Shown here: positions 1-10,427 of the stretch, piece by piece
Layout of the letters: each line of letters starts with the position of its first letter
How positions within the stretch are numbered: the first letter of the stretch is position 1
Assembly: GCA_948144175.1 (NCBI GenBank)
Contig: CANXME010001998.1
Coordinates: forward strand, 372,001 to 436,000
DNA: 64,000 nucleotides
Origin: Closterium sp. NIES-65
Taxonomy: Eukaryota > Streptophyta > Zygnematophyceae > Desmidiales > Closteriaceae
Direction: 5' to 3'
Translations under genes and position numbers: made by a program
The notes under the pieces: generated by a model
What the model saw: only the letters and a program-made list of their open reading frames with translations
Told to the model about the DNA's origin: nothing
Database searches by the model: none

Positions 1-605
1 GTGGTCGAAGAGCACGAGGAGAAGTCCCTGGTCGACGTGGTTGCCCGGTCGACTAGTTTACCCGGGTGACGGGGTACTGCGGAGGAGCGTGACAATCATC
101 CTGGTGGTTCTAGCAAGGCCAACCCCAGTTGTGGTATCCCGAGTTCAACGTGGCTGATTAGGTGCAGTTGATAGCACGTGGACGACCTAGTGCTCTGCGA
201 TGTGCGGATCACGAGGCAGAGCATGCCAATCATCTGCGTGCACCTGCATAGCGGATGCGCTGCTGTCTTGCGGGTGCAACGCCGTGCAGCCGCCTCGCTG
301 CAGCGTTGGCACGCCGTCGGCTTGCAGTGTTGGCAGGCCGCGACTTTGCACTGCTGGAGCGTGGTTGACCATGTCGTGCTGGAACGTGGTCGACCGTGCT
401 GCGCTGGCACTCGACCTGCATGCTTGCTAGCTTTGATGTAACCAATGTTGTTGCTACTATTGTTGTAAACTTTTGCCTGTGAGACTCTTGCAAACTTTCC
501 CAGTGAATTAGCAAGTAGTGAGAGCACGAGTAAATGAACGCTATGATCACTCATGCTCCGTGCCTACTCTGTAGACTTGCTCCCATTGTACGAGTTATCT
601 CCGCA
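1..605 (+). repeat. Left LTR of element B (left end outside the window)
   Basis: Non-coding sequence upstream of the primer site. It contains GC-rich, imperfectly repeated CAGCG-TTGGCA-type units at about 280-420, like the tandem units in the LTR of K at 39085-39150, then an AT-richer part. It ends in CCGCA directly before the primer site, as the K LTR does. The open frames on both strands here are chance products of base composition. Confidence 0.65.
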
Positions 606-645
606 TGGTGTGGTGAGCATGGACGGCATCGAGACTTACCTTCAG
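606..645 (+). other. Primer binding site of element B, tRNA-Phe type
   Basis: Starts TGGTGTGGTGAGCATGGA right after the LTR end. It aligns with the K site at 45022, which complements the 3' half of plant tRNA-Phe. This copy is more diverged, but ACCTTCAG around 637-644 still fits the complement of the tRNA anticodon-arm region. Recognition of tRNA-Phe is from memory. Confidence 0.55.
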
Positions 646-806
646 TCTAGTCGACGTAGTTGCACGCTACCTATCTTGTTCGTAGGCTGGCAGCTGTGCT
701 AATCACCATGGTTGGCGCCGTAGATGACGCGGGCGTAGCGGATACCCTTCAGACACGGCTGGCTGATGCAAAGAGACACCACGCTGATGGCGAGCATGGG
801 GAGACC

Positions 807-929
807 TATCAGAACTATATTATAGGCTGTAGTGGGGCACTCCTTATGGGGCACAATATTGTTAGGTTTTGCCCATACAAACCTTGTACTGCCCTATTTC
901 TAGTCATTCTCGTTTCATACTTTGTGACA
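807..929 (+). repeat. Left LTR of element A
   Basis: 123 bp ending TTTGTGACA and followed at once by the primer site. It shares the family core AGGCTGTAGTGGGGCA and CATTCTCGTTTC. Same length as the right copy at 7875-7997. Confidence 0.92.
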
Positions 930-941
930 TGGTATCAGAGC
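930..941 (+). other. Primer binding site of element A (initiator tRNA-Met)
   Basis: TGGTATCAGAGC, the standard plant copia primer site complementary to the 3' end of initiator tRNA-Met, immediately after the LTR. Confidence 0.93.
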
Positions 942-1079
942 AGGTTCCCTAGTGGGAACGTTTTTTTTAGGGCCCACCGTGTTCGTTACCTTTTTTTTAC
1001 TGCCGTGTCCGAAGCGCGCATCGCGCTCTGCCGTACTGCCGCCATAGCGGCCCTACCCTTCAGGCCCATTGCGCCCTTC

Positions 1080-1740
1080 CCCTAACAGCCCGTCTGGCCC
1101 GATTTTGCCGCCCTTAGCGGCCCGCCCTCCCGTCGCCGCCCTTAGCGGCCCGCCCTGCCGTCGTCGCCCTTAGCGGCCCGCCCTGCCATCGCCGCCCTTA
1201 GCGGCCCACCCGCCCCGTTGTCGCGGCCCTCCCCTACCCGCCCGTTGCGTTCTGCTTTCGCAGCCCGCACGGCCCTACCCTGCCGTGGCCCTGCTTTGTC
1301 GCGGCCCTACCCTGAGGCAGCCGAGACGCGGCCCTGCCCTGCAGCCGCCCGGTCGCGGCCCGGCCCTGCCGTCTTGTCGTGGCCCCTGCCCTGCCTCGTC
1401 GCGGCCCCTGCCCTGCCGCCTCGTCGCGCCCCCCAGCACTGCCGGCGAGTCGCGGCCCCTGCCCTGCCGCCTTATCGCGGCCCTGCCTGACGCGGCTCTG
1501 CCCGGCGCGGCTCTGACCCTGCAGCCGTGTCGCGGCCCTGCCCTGCCGCCTCGTCGCGGCCCTACTTGTCTCGGCCCCTACCTTGCCGGCGCGCCACGGC
1601 CCTGTCCCACCAATCGCGGCCCTACCCCCCCTCCCGCTCCTGGTAAGCACACCGCCGCACCCGCGCCGCCTTGCCGAGCCGCGCCGCCCTGCCAAGACGC
1701 GCTACTAATGCTGCTGCTGATGCTAACGCTACTGCTGCTG
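1080..1740 (+). repeat. GC-rich leader of element A with degenerate minisatellite
   Basis: Non-coding leader. At 1105-1215 a unit like CGCCCTTAGCGGCCCGCC recurs about five times. Further on, TCGCGGCCCTGCCCTGC-like units recur to about 1640. The open frames on both strands here are low-complexity Ala/Arg/Pro strings and are not taken as genes. Confidence 0.75.
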
Positions 1741-1751
1741 TTCCTGCCATC

Positions 1752-2940
1752 ATGGCTATCCCTAATGTCCTTACCTTTGATGCTGAGGGTCGAGCAGTTG
1801 ACTTCGAGGTCTGGGTCGATGGTTTGCAGCTGTTTTTGCAGTGCAACTCTATGGAAGGAGTCTCACTGTTCGATCATACCTCCGGCGTCTCTGTTGCACC
1901 TGCTGCCCATACTGACAGTGTAGTTCGCTCGCAGTGGACCACGCGCGATGCTGCTGCTCGTCTTGCTATGCGTAGTCACCTGCGGTCTGCTGAGCGCGCA
2001 CACTTTAGCCAGTTGAAGACTGCTAAGACTCTGTACGACGCTGTTGTTGCGCGCTACTCCTCCCCTGCCACTGCTGCCCTTAGCCGCCTCATGCTGCCGA
2101 AACTGGCCTCTGACCTAGCTGCTTTTGCCACAGTCGTTGACCTCATTACGCACCTCCGCACTAGTAACACCTGCTACCCCGCTGCCCTTCCTGCCAATTT
2201 CTGCACCAAGAAACCCCTCCCTATGTACATCACCCTCTACTACCTCGTCACCCGGCTCTCTGACTCCTTTCGTTCGGTCAGGGACCAATTCCTCTCCCTT
2301 TGCCCCACCACGCTCACCGTTGACCTCCTCGAGGAGCGCCTCCTTGCAACTAAGAAGAGTATAGTCGCTGTAGGAGCCTCTCGTGGTGACCCTCGTGCCC
2401 CTTTCTTTAAGGGGTGCTCCCCCATCCCCCTTTAGCCCTCTGTTGCCTCTGCTGCTGCTGTCGACCTCGTTGGCACCGAGCCGGTCGACGCTGCTTCTGC
2501 TCCTAGTGGGAGGCGCCATAGCGGCAGGAGCAAGGGGGGCAAGGGTTTTGGAGGAGACGGCAGGGGCGGCGGTGGTCGCGGTGGAGGCGCCGGAGGGGGT
2601 GGGGGTGGAGGTGGCGGTGGTGGCAGAAGTGGGGACTTTGGTGGCGGCGGTGGAGGTGGAGGCGGCGGCAGTAGCGGCAGTGGGGGTGGCGGAGGCAGCA
2701 GCGGTAGTGGGAGTGGTGCACGCGGTGGTGCTGGTTGGGGTGGCGCTGTGCAGCGGGGAGGCCTTGGTGGTGGCTAGCACCAGCAGCAGCAGCGTTCTCG
2801 TGAGACCCTGTCGCCCCTGCAGCTTCGTGAGTGGTACGCTGCAGCTTACGTTCTCCGTACTGGCGAGCACAGTGGGGAGACGTGCGGAGGGCCGCACGCC
2901 ACGCAGCGCTGTTTTGGCCGCCTGACTGACGTCTAGCATA
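1752..2940 (+). pseudogene. gag region of element A (broken)
   Basis: Starts at the ATG at 1752 (MAIPNVLTFDAEGRAVDFEV), the same start as in D, G, L and M. It reads through a helical gag segment (LFLQCNS, later YSSPATAALSRLMLP) into a glycine-rich linker at about 2500-2790. A spaced Cys/His motif (CGGPHATQRCFGRL) follows near 2885-2930. The role is presumed to be coat formation and RNA binding. Broken. Confidence 0.85.
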
Positions 2941-3169
2941 CACATTTTGCTGACGCCACTGAGCTCTCTCGTTAGGGTGATCTGCTTAGGTCGGGGGTTG
3001 CAATCTTTGATCTTGATGATGATGCTATCCTTGCTGCTATGTATGCTATGACTAATAGTGCAGAGGGTGACCGTTACCTGTGTGTTTCTCCCGACCCGGG
3101 CATTGAGGCTGCTAATCTAGGTGCTAGTGAGTCTGCTGCTCCAAGTGCTGGTGAGTGTGCTCTCTCAGG

Positions 3170-4560
3170 TACCGCGTCAGCTCACGCCTTGAACACATTC
3201 ACCCTTGGCTCGGGTGCTTCCCGCTCCTTCTTTTGCGACTGCACCACACTCTCGCCGCTCAGTCGGCCAGTGGCAGTCTCTCTGGCTGACCCCTCTGGGG
3301 GTCCAATCCTTGCACACTCCTCCACGGTTCTGCCGTGTCCGGCGGTCCCCTCTGGCTCTCTGTCTAGCCTCCACCTCCCCTCGTTCTCCACGAACTTGGT
3401 GAGTGGAGCTAACCTTCAGGACGCGTGGGTTGACCAGTTCACTCCTGGAGGTCAGCGGCTGACCCACTGTTCGTGTACTCGGACGGGCCGGCACCTAGCC
3501 ACGTTCACCCGTCAGCGTGGGTCGAGCCTGTACACCCTGACAACCGTGTCTCCTCCGGTTGCGAGTCTGGTCAGGTAGCTGCGTCAGGTTAGGTGTTTGC
3601 TGCAGCGTCCCAGTCTAGTCCTGTGTCTGCCCCCTGCTCCTGTCGCCTCCTGTCTCACCAGACTCTCCTCTTGCACCACCGCCTTGGTCATCCCTCCCTG
3701 CCTCGTCTCCGAGGCATGGCCTCTCGTGTCCCTGTCACTGGTCTTCCCCGGTCTCTCCCTCCCCTTCCCCCGGGACCTGCCCCTACCTGCGTTCCTTGCG
3801 TCGAGGGGCGGCAGAGCGCTGCTCCTCACTCCTCTGAGTTCCCTCCAACGGAGGCTCCCCTGCAGACTCTTCACATGGACGTGTGGGGCCCAGCCCGAGT
3901 CCGTGGACAGGGTCACGAGCGCTACTTTCTGCTGGTCGTTGACGACTACTCACGTTACACCACAGTCTTCCCCTTGCGCCGCAAGGGTGAGGTCACTGAG
4001 GTGCTGATCGACTGGATCCGCACTGCCCGTCGTGAGCTCAGCGAGAGTTTCGGCTCGGACTTTCCTGTTCTGCGTCTGCACTCCGACAGAGGTGGAGAGT
4101 TTTCCTCTGACCTTCTACGAGCCTTCTGTCGTACGGAGGGCATCCGCTAGACGTTCACGCTTCCGGCCTCTCCGCAGCATAATGGGAAAGCTGAGCGCCG
4201 CATTGGCATGGTCATGGACGTCGCTTGTACGTCCATGATCCATGCGGCTGCTCCCCATTTTCTGTGGCCTTTCGCGGTTCAGTTTGCAGCGCATCAGCTC
4301 AACTTCTAGCCCCGGGTCTCCATGCCGAAGACCACACCTACCCTGCGGTGGAAGGGGAAGGTTGGCGATGCGTCTATGTTCTGTGTCTGGGGATCTCGAG
4401 CTTTTGTCCACGACTTGTTGGCGGACAAGCTGTCCTCCCGTGCTGTTTTCTGCGTCTTCCTTGGCTTCCCCCCTGACGCGCCTGGTTGGCAGTTTTACCA
4501 CCCCACCTCGCGCTGTGTTCTGTCCTCTCAGGACGTCACGTTTGACGAGTCGGTTCCTTA
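3170..4560 (+). pseudogene. Protease and integrase region of element A (broken)
   Basis: The protease segment (HTFTLDSGAS-type, then DPSGGP) lies near 3195-3310. The pre-integrase HHRLGHPSLPRLRGM lies near 3676-3720. The integrase core carries HMDVWGP near 3873, VDDYSRYTTVFPL near 3940-3978 and LHSDRGGEFSSDLL near 4077-4118, the copia integrase catalytic neighbourhood. A C-terminal PCVFLGFPPDAPGW-like block follows near 4455-4490. Broken. Confidence 0.85.
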
Positions 4561-4719
4561 CTACCGTCTCTTCCCCTACCGCACTACACCCCTCCCCCCT
4601 CCACCGCTCTTCCTCGCGCCAGGTCCTCCCCCTGTAGATCCCCTCCCCCCTCAGGGTCCTGCCCCCTTAGGTGTGTCCCAGGTAGACGCAGTCGAGCCTG
4701 TCGAGGTAGCTGTTGACTC

Positions 4720-5430
4720 TGGTGCTGCTAGGGGTGCTGAGCCTGCGGGTGCCGGGTTTGGGGGTGCTGAGCCTGAGGGTGCCGGGTCTGGGGGTACTGA
4801 GCCTGAGCGTGCGGAGCCTGGGGGTGCTGCGTCTAGGGGTGCTGAGCCTACGGGTGCTGAGCCTGCGCGTGTGGATTGTGGAGGTGCTGAGCCTAGAGGT
4901 CCTTTGGGTGTTTCGTCCCGGCGAGAGCCACTCTCTCCACAGCAGCTGCGCAAGTGGTTTTCTTGGCGCTGGAGCCGTGCTGCCGGAGCTAGTGGTGCTA
5001 CGGGTGCTGGAGGTCCTGCTACTGCTTGATCTGCTGGGGGTTCCGGAGCCACTGGTCCCGGAGTTGCTCGTACTTGAGGTACTGGAGCTGCTAGGGCTGG
5101 TGGTGCTGCTGGAGCTGGAGCTGCTGGAGGTGCTGGAGCTGGAGGTGCTAGAGCTGGCGGTGCTGCTGGAGGTGCTGGAGAAGGTGCTACTAAGGGTACT
5201 GGAGGTGGCGCTACTGGAGCTACTGGGGCTGCTGGTGGTCCTGCTGGAGCTAGAGCTGGAGCTGCTAGAGGTGCGGGAGCAGGAGGTGCTTCTGGCCCCG
5301 GTGCTCCCGGGGGTGCTGGAGTTGGTGCTACTGGAGTTGCTGGAGGTGCTGCTAGAGCTGGTGGTGCTGCAAAAGTTGGAGCTGACGCTGGGGGTGCTGG
5401 TGTTGTCCCTGGTGGTTCTAGAGGTGCTGC
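4720..5430 (+). repeat. 15-bp pentapeptide repeats and Ala/Gly-rich linker of element A
   Basis: From about 4720 to 4910 a 15-bp unit resembling GGTGCTGAGCCTGGG recurs about a dozen times, encoding GAEPx pentapeptides. The block at 5000-5430 is a second low-complexity run (GGTGCTGGAGCT-like units). Both lie between integrase and reverse transcriptase. The long open frames in other phases here, including on the minus strand, follow from the repeat. Confidence 0.85.
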
Positions 5431-6119
5431 GTGGCCGCGGCCGTACTTCGTTTTGCTCCTTCAGCAGGTTCTTGGTCTCCCGCCTTCTACTGGTCATGCT
5501 CCTTCCTTAGAGTGTCCACGCCTGTCCAGTCGCACTAACAAATACAGCCCGCCTCCCCACTGCCTGCTCCTTCTCTTTACACTGGTCCGACCGGAGGGCT
5601 TACGAAGCGTCTTGAGCCTGAGTCTCGTCCTGCATGGCCTGTTCGTGCTACTCGCACTAGTCGTCGTGGTTCGCGTCAACATCCTCCTCCTGTCCCTGGC
5701 ACGCACCAGATGGCTCTGCGTCCTTCCATTGCTCCGCATCGTTTCCCTCTGTTGTCTTCTCCTGAGTCCTCTCTTCCTCCCCTTGCTGATCCGGAGTCTG
5801 ACTCCCTTCGTGCTGCTAGTCCTACTGTCATGCGTCTCCTTGCCACTCTTTTCATTGACCCTTCCTTTGAGTCTAATGCTGCTTCTGCTCTTGTTGCTAA
5901 GCTTGTCGACTTTGTTGCTCGCTGTCGTCTAGACTACGCCACTAGTCTTGTTGCTGAGTCTGAGTCTGTCTGTCCTCCGTCCGTCGGGGGTGAGAGTGCC
6001 CTTAGCACAGACGTCCTTAAGGACAGGCAGGAGGAGTTCGAGTGTTTTGGTGTTGCTTTACCTCATCCTGTGTCCATGCTGCTTGCACCTAAGGGAGACC
6101 CGGATGCACCAGACATCCC

Positions 6120-7654
6120 GACCCCGCGCTCTTACGGAGAGGCGATCGAGGGTCCCTACTCCTCTCAATGGCAGATGGCTTCTTAGATGTCCACAGGCAC
6201 CTACGTCGACCAGGTTCCCCCACCTGGGGCGAACATTGTCGATGGCATGTGGATTTTCAGGGTGAAGCGGCCGCCGGGTTCTCCGTCTGTCTTCAAGGCG
6301 CGTTCAATGGCTCGAGGGAGTTGACTATTTTCAGACCTTCTCTCCCACCCCAAAGATGACCACTCTTTGGGTATTGCTGCACATAGCCGCTCACCGTGAC
6401 TACGAGCTTCACTCTCTTGACTTCAGCAAAGCCCTCCTGCAGGGCAGCCTTCACGAGGAGATCTGGCTGCGCCGCCCACTTGGCTTCACTGGGATGTTTC
6501 CTTCTGGTACCCAGTAGAGCCTTCGGCGGCCAGTCTACGGTCTCCGCTAGGCGCCCTGTGAGTGGCACGACACACTGAGGACTACGCTTGCGGAACTTGG
6601 GTTTGCTCCTTCCACTCCTTACCCTCCGTTTTTGTTGGTTTTTGTTCGCGCACCGACACTTTGCTGCCGCTGTTCTACATCCTGGTGTATGTTGAAAACT
6701 TGGTCTTTGCCACTGCTGACACTAAGGGACTCGCCCATGTGAAGTCGGAGCTGCAGAAGAGACACACGTGCACAGACCTGGGTGAGCTGCGCAGGTATCT
6801 TGGCTTGTAGATCGCCCGGGACAGAGCACGGCGCACTATTACATTGACTGAATCACACATGGTGCAGCAGGTCATTCAGCGCTTCAACTTTACGTACTCC
6901 TCGCCTTAGGCCACTTCTTTGTCCACTCGCCACTCGCTCTCAGCTCTGCCTTCGGATGAGTCCGTAGAGCCAAGTGGCCCGTACCCAAAGCTTGTTGGCT
7001 GCCTCATGTACCTAATGACCTGGCATACCCTCTTAGCATCTTCGCACGCTATGTTGCTCCTGGGAGAAACCGACCAGAGCACATGGATACAGCTAAGAGG
7101 GTGTTGCGCTACTTGTGTAGTACGTCGGGCATGGGGCTTGTGCTTGGATGATGGGCTCGAGTTGTCCTCACTGGTCACGCAGACGCTTCTTGGTTGACGA
7201 CTTGGCTACGTAGCGGTTGTCACAGGGTTACACCTTCAGCCTTGGTTCTGGCTCTGTTTTGTGGCAATCTACCCGCTCGTCTGCGGTTCCCAGCTCCAGT
7301 TGTGAGGTTGAGATCTACGCTGGGGCCATGGCTGCACAGAAGTTACGCTGGCTCACCTACCTGCTGACCGACTTGGGAGAGGTGCCTCGTTTTCTTCCAG
7401 TTCCGTACGTCAACAACAAGGTCATGCTTGCCTTGTGTGAGGAGCACAGACTGGAGCACAAAACGAAGCACATTGCTCTGCGCTACTTCCTTGCTCGAGA
7501 GTTGCAGCAGCGTGGCCATCTTGGCCTTGCTTACGTGGCCACTCAGGCCAACACTGCTGATATTTTTACCAAGGCACTTCAGCCTTGTGATCATTGGCGT
7601 TTTTGTACTATGTTAGGTCTTGTGCCTACCTGGCCTCACTTGCTCACTTCTTGA
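6120..7654 (+). pseudogene. Reverse transcriptase and RNase H region of element A (broken)
   Basis: Reverse transcriptase blocks: the NIVDGMWIFRVKRPPG-like start near 6232, HSLDFSKALLQGSLHEEIW near 6410-6466, and the YILVYVENLVFA neighbourhood of the active site near 6677-6712. RNase H: EIYAGAMAAQ near 7310, LEHKTKHIALRYFLAREL near 7450-7503 and a terminal ADIFTKAL-like block near 7558-7580. Broken. Confidence 0.85.
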
Positions 7655-7874
7655 CTTTGTTTGTACTGTGATCTATATATACCTGCACCTGCATGCTTAC
7701 CATTGCTAGGTTTGAGATTACTGTCTTGCTTGTTCACCTTGATGTATAACCCTGCATGTGAACTGGCCTTGTGGCCTTGTACTTGTGCTCTGAATGCGTG
7801 GTGACGTCGTGGTCCACCCTGAGCTTGATCCTGCCTTGTTCTCTTGCTTTTTCCCCACCTTACCTATGGGGGTG
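7655..7874 (+). other. 3' leader and polypurine tract of element A
   Basis: Non-coding tail between RNase H and the right LTR. It ends in CCTATGGGGGTG (7863-7874), the polypurine tract that would prime plus-strand DNA. The same tail is recognisable in D, G, L, M and N. Confidence 0.85.
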
Positions 7875-7997
7875 TGTCAGAACTATATTGTAGGCTGTAG
7901 TGGGGCACTCCTTATGTGGTATAGTATTGTTAGGTTTTGCCCATACAAACCTTGTACTGCCCTGTTTCTAGTCATTCTCGTTTCTTACTTTGTGACA
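7875..7997 (+). repeat. Right LTR of element A
   Basis: 123 bp, TGTCAG to GTGACA, paired with 807-929 (about 8 differences by eye), followed by the target duplication AGACC. Confidence 0.92.
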
Positions 7998-9415
7998 AGA
8001 CCCTCATCTTGGAGGTCGTTGAGTTAGGCATTTGAGCAAAGTGGCCAACGGAACATCCTTCTCGACCTGCCTCTCCTCGACTGGTATATAATGAAGGCTG
8101 CGTCTACATGGGTGTCAACGCCGGTGACCAAGTCGGCACTACTTCAGGAGGCACGTCAAGGCAGAGAGGGGTGTTCCGGATGGTTGACAGTGAAGTCGGT
8201 GACGTTTAGGCGCGAGGGCTGCAGTCGTCGACAGGCTGCGGGCTCCTCGCAAGGCTTTGTCAGTAGATGTCGAAGCAGTGTGATGCCGGCGCCGGCGAGT
8301 CACGTGAGTGCAGGAGGGATCGCACCAACCTACGGGTATTTCAAGTTTACACCGTACAAGATCTCCATCACAGCAGAGCTGGTCAGTCATCACGACCCCC
8401 TCACGTGGAAGGAATCTATTGAGCCCTAGGTGGAGATGACTGAGGTGATGTGCTTCGCTGATGGACCGTGGAGATGCCACGTGAGAGCAACGTGCGGATT
8501 TCCGCACTGTGCAGCTGGTGACCCTCATGGTCTCATGGTACTACTTGCCGTTGGTGCAAATCGCTCTGAAGTCGTGTCTGAGTCACCTGGACGCCGGCCA
8601 CTGGGCGTGGCAGTTCATCACGTTGATGTACCAAGTTACTGACGACCTGTACATCGGCCAGCTGGAGGAGTAGGTAACACACATGCGGATGCGCGAGAAG
8701 GAGACAGCGACCGACTACTGCAACCGAGCCTGGCGTCTCCTTGCCTACATGCGGATGGATGGCGTTGAGTACTCGACAGCATCGTACATCACGCATATCA
8801 TCAAGGGGCTCCCGAGCTGCAACAACCTGATGAAACGGCTGATGGTGGTGCCGGGCACGAGGGAGTCACTTAACAAGGACTCGCTGACCTCGTATATCCT
8901 AAGGGATGAGGTGATGCAGGAGGCCGACAAGTCCGTGGAGCTCTTGCCGCAGGCAAACTACGTCGCCACGACAAAGAAAGAAAGTCGGTTGGAGCAACGC
9001 GACAAGCTTGGCAGCTGTGGCAGCAGAGGTGGAAAGCTGGCCAAGGACGCCGACAAGGCGAAGTTGGCTAAGGATGGCGGTCGTGGAGGAGAAAGTCAGC
9101 GTCTGGAATATTAGCTGTGCGGCGACCCCGACCACCTCTCCTTCGAGTCCTCCGACCGCACTGACTCCAACGACGGCGAAAGCATGGGAGGCCAAGGGAG
9201 GTCGGCTAGTCGTCGCCCACATTGGGAGAGCAAGCCTTACAAGGAGAAGCAATTGACCAAGTCAACGTCAGTGAAGGACGCCGATGACTCCTCTGACGAC
9301 AAGGGGCGAGGCTGTAAGGAGGCGTTGTGCTCGCTGGTCGGCGCCGTAAAGCCGACCATCTTGCTGGCGCCGGAAGCTGACGAGGACTTCCATGCGGTGG
9401 CAGCAGCCGTGTAGG
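7998..9415 (+). pseudogene. gag region of element B (broken)
   Basis: The gag begins before element A (about 690-806) and resumes here. The segment at about 8310-8420 (GIAPTYGYFK, then TWKESIEP) matches the K gag. The segment at 8680-8960 (ETATDYCNRAWRLLAYMR, later LMVVPGTRESL) has the look of UBN2-type copia gag. A zinc-knuckle-like stretch (CGDPDHLSFE) lies near 9118-9150, followed by a basic, Lys/Ser-rich tail. Gag would coat the genomic RNA in the particle. Broken. Confidence 0.65.
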
Positions 9416-10080
9416 CGAACCTGGCGGTGGTCCGGCTTGACAGCGGCTGCTTGCATCACTTGATAGGGAAGAAGGCGGTATTGGTCAACTTGAAGCCGAG
9501 TGGAGACGTCAAGCACGTCCGAGCCTTCAATGGGGTGCTGCAAGACGTCTAGGGCCGCGGCACTGTCGCCCTGCAAAGAGAAGCTGGGAAGCAGATGCTC
9601 ATCCTCGACGTGCTCTACGTCCCGGGCGTGCAGGCCAATATCCTATCAGCCTGTCAGCTGAAGGAGAGCATCGTGAAGCTGGAAGACAACGGTGACGGGA
9701 TGCTCCTCGTCTCGTCGGCGGTGGACGTTCTCGGTCGGGCGACGTACACCGGCCGGGTCCTCTGCACCAACCTTCGTCCCTGCTCGGCAAAGTTGATGTC
9801 GACCGCGACGGATGGGGTGGCTTTGCGGGCGATCGTCTCGGCGGGGACGTCGATGCCGGCCAGGTGGCACGCGAAGGCTTGCTCCCATTGGCATCGACAC
9901 CATCACGAGCTCGGCGAAGCACGAAATTGCCACCGGCCTGGACATCAAGCCATCGGCCGGCACCGACACTCCGTTTGTCTCATGCGTCAGGGGAAGCTGG
10001 CACGGCACACCTTTTTTGACAAGGCCTCAGACACTGACGACGCCCTAGCTGTCGTGCACATCGACCTGTGCGGGCCGTTT

Positions 10081-10219
10081 TGTCAGAGGTCCACTGGTGA
10101 TCCCCGATTGATCCTAGGGAAGGGTTAGAGGCTCGTTGTCCTAGGGGGTTATGGGCGCACTGACCCGCTACACAGATAAGCCGTTTTATCCCAATGGTCT
10201 ACTGGTTGGGATTCTGACA
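10081..10219 (+). repeat. Left LTR of the TRIM
   Basis: 139 bp, TGTCAGAGGTCC to GATTCTGACA, paired with 10289-10427. Confidence 0.93.
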
Positions 10220-10252
10220 TGGTATCAGAGCAAAGGTCTCGGGTTCGAATCC
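10195..10252 (+). promoter_or_regulatory. tRNA-like A and B boxes spanning LTR end, primer site and interior of the TRIM
   Basis: A-box-like TGGTCTACTGG at 10195-10205 lies in the LTR end; the right LTR copy TGGTCTAGTGG fits the consensus better. A perfect B box GGTTCGAATCC sits at 10242-10252. They are about 47 bp apart, close to the spacing in a tRNA gene. Between them TCTGA and TCAGA flank a 7-base loop like an anticodon stem. The outer acceptor stem does not pair, so this is not a tRNA gene. Pol III use is inference. Confidence 0.5.
10220..10231 (+). other. Primer binding site of the TRIM (initiator tRNA-Met)
   Basis: TGGTATCAGAGC directly after the left LTR. Confidence 0.93.
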
Positions 10253-10281
10253 CAGTGTGTGCACTTCGGGCATCCCACTGC

Positions 10282-10288
10282 GGGGGGG
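10282..10288 (+). other. Polypurine tract of the TRIM
   Basis: A run of seven G directly before the right LTR. Confidence 0.85.
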
Positions 10289-10427
10289 TGTCAGAGGTCC
10301 ACTGGTGATCCTCAATTGATCCTAGGGAAGGGTTACAGGCTCGTTGTCCTTGGGGGTTATGGGCGCACTGACCCGCTACACAAATAAGCCATTTTATCCC
10401 AATGGTCTAGTGGTTGGAATTCTGACA
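10289..10427 (+). repeat. Right LTR of the TRIM
   Basis: 139 bp copy of 10081-10219, followed by the target duplication CGTTT. Confidence 0.93.

Larger units (their letters stand above)
807..7997 (+). mobile_element. Element A: broken Ty1/copia element of the main family
   Basis: A full-span LTR retrotransposon inserted in the gag of element B. Its ends are fixed by two 123-bp LTRs and a perfect 5-bp target duplication AGACC (802-806 and 7998-8002). Order on the plus strand: LTR, Met-type primer site, GC-rich leader, gag, glycine-rich linker, Cys/His motif, protease, integrase, pentapeptide repeats, reverse transcriptase, RNase H, 3' leader, polypurine tract, LTR. That order (integrase before reverse transcriptase) makes it copia. 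The LTRs differ at about 8 of 123 positions by my count, so it is among the older inserts. Broken, with more than a dozen breaks. Confidence 0.93.
10081..10427 (+). mobile_element. TRIM: complete-looking miniature LTR retrotransposon
   Basis: A 347-bp element with two 139-bp LTRs, a 69-bp interior and a perfect 5-bp target duplication CGTTT (10076-10080 and 10428-10432), inserted in the integrase of element B. The interior has only a tRNA-Met primer site and a polypurine tract and cannot code for anything, so it would depend on enzymes from elsewhere. The LTRs differ at about 8 of 139 positions by my count. The size and layout fit TRIM elements of plants. Unlike most, it also has tRNA-like Pol III boxes across the LTR/interior junction. 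Confidence 0.93.

Noticed and set aside
1218-1923. Ala/Arg/Pro-rich protein upstream of gag in A
   Set aside because: Composition artefact of the leader, overlapping the true gag start at 1752 in another phase.
10190-10262. A real tRNA gene in the TRIM
   Set aside because: A and B boxes and an anticodon-like stem are present but the acceptor ends do not pair and the D arm is weak. The stem is made of the LTR end plus the Met primer site.
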